Of a stretch of 20,160 nt of DNA, positions 19,760 through 20,160 are shown piece after piece. Numbering within the stretch: position 1 is the first letter of the stretch; the number at the start of each line of letters is the position of its first letter. The notes below the pieces were generated by a model. It was not told where the DNA came from. It did not search any database and was given only the letters and a program-made list of their open reading frames with translations. Both the position numbers and the translations under genes were made by a program. This stretch comes from a virus: positions 1 to 20,160 of IMG/VR virus record IMGVR_UViG_3300034407_003972; one strand, given 5' to 3'.

Positions 19760-20160
19760 ATTCTAGATATTAGATCATCTTCTGACTCCTCATCTCCTCC
19801 TAAACCTAATTCTTGTAACCTTTTTAAATGGTAAGGATCTAAATCTAATTCTACTTTTTTAGTAGTTTTAAATTTAGGAACATAATCTTCAAATTGTTCA
19901 AGATCTTTTTCATCAAACACCTCTCCATGATACAAAAAGTAACAATTGTAACAAAGCATTTCTATATTTTCAGAACGGTAGTGTTTTTTATTTCCGTCCT
20001 TAAAATTCATTATAAGTGGCATTTTGTAATCAATAACTCTTCTATCATCAAATCCACACTTATAACATTTTTCTTCTAGGTATCCCTCTGTAATTAATCT
20101 ATCTTTAATTTTTTGGGGATCAAATGAGGATGGGTCTGTTCTACCCTCTATAATATCTAA
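19756..20160 (-). CDS. HNH-like zinc-finger protein with degenerate active site (5' end outside window)
   Basis: The frame is open to the right edge. KCYKCGFDDRRVIDYKMPLI (residues 31-50 as read) and MLCYNCYFLYHGEVF give two CxxC pairs, the treble-clef zinc site of HNH nucleases (pattern CxxCG...LxxDHxxxD...NLxxLCxNCH). Here the catalytic His of DH(I/K) is Asn in LIMNFKDGN and the final His of NCH is Tyr, so nuclease activity may be lost. The C-terminal 45 residues are acidic. It may have become a DNA-binding or structural protein. I recall similar LCYNCYF proteins in marine phages. Confidence 0.65.
   Translation of the reverse strand, partial: LDIIEGRTDPSSFDPQKIKDRLITEGYLEEKCYKCGFDDRRVIDYKMPLIMNFKDGNKKHYRSENIEMLCYNCYFLYHGEVFDEKDLEQFEDYVPKFKTTKKVELDLDPYHLKRLQELGLGGDEESEDDLISRI

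Noticed and set aside
1-20160. Plus-strand open frames of 60-138 codons (for example 5061-5411, 16031-16447)
   Set aside because: All lie opposite well-supported minus-strand genes, have no start signals, and read as low-complexity complements of the real proteins.

Overview
The window looks like part of a double-stranded DNA phage genome that infects a Bacteroidota (probably marine flavobacterial) host. Every gene I can support is on the minus strand. Genes abut or overlap by a few bases, the DNA is strongly AT-rich, and two tRNA genes without encoded CCA sit between protein genes. Lysis enzymes, holin-like proteins and repetitive virion proteins point to a phage. The Bacteroidota link rests on a protein with a type IX secretion (T9SS) C-terminal signal, a Lacal_2735-type small protein, a DUF6150-type repeat protein, signal peptides ending in AQ/SQ, and promoter-like sites of the form TTTG-N20-TATATTTA, close to the known Bacteroidota -33/-7 pattern. 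Several proteins resemble families I recall from marine T4-like phages; that is memory, not a search.

Transcription runs from high to low coordinates. From 20160 to 18098: the end of an HNH-like zinc-finger gene, then small unknown genes, including two adjacent paralogues. From 18076 to 14828: virion structural proteins (a BppU-like protein, then three Gly/Ser/Thr-rich fibre-like proteins, one with a 117-bp tandem repeat). From 14787 to 11868: a small unknown gene, thioredoxin, a secreted transglycosylase-like enzyme, SNase-type nuclease, tRNA-Arg(UCU), small membrane proteins, a DUF6150-like protein, tRNA-Lys(UUU) and an M23 endopeptidase. From 11844 to 10009: a 611-aa probable virion protein.

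From 9958 to 5114 lies the most striking block: six genes in one translationally coupled run. They are a holin-like protein, a two-helix membrane protein, an 822-aa secreted T9SS cargo, an outer-membrane beta-barrel-like protein, a membrane-anchored coiled-coil protein and an exported thioredoxin-fold protein without its catalytic cysteines. All look membrane-bound or exported. From 5062 to 839 there is a membrane-anchored protein and about sixteen small genes, several missed by a simple length cut-off and recovered here from tight packing and start/stop overlaps. The window ends inside an amidase endolysin with a peptidoglycan-binding domain.

Most intergenic gaps of 20 bases or more carry one of two promoter-like motifs. 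One is a two-part TTTG-N20-TATATTTA site before mostly non-structural genes. The other is ATATTTAT without a clear upstream box, before structural, holin and lysin genes. No stretch over 300 bases lacks a gene. I found no CRISPR array, insertion sequence, integrase, attachment site or origin.
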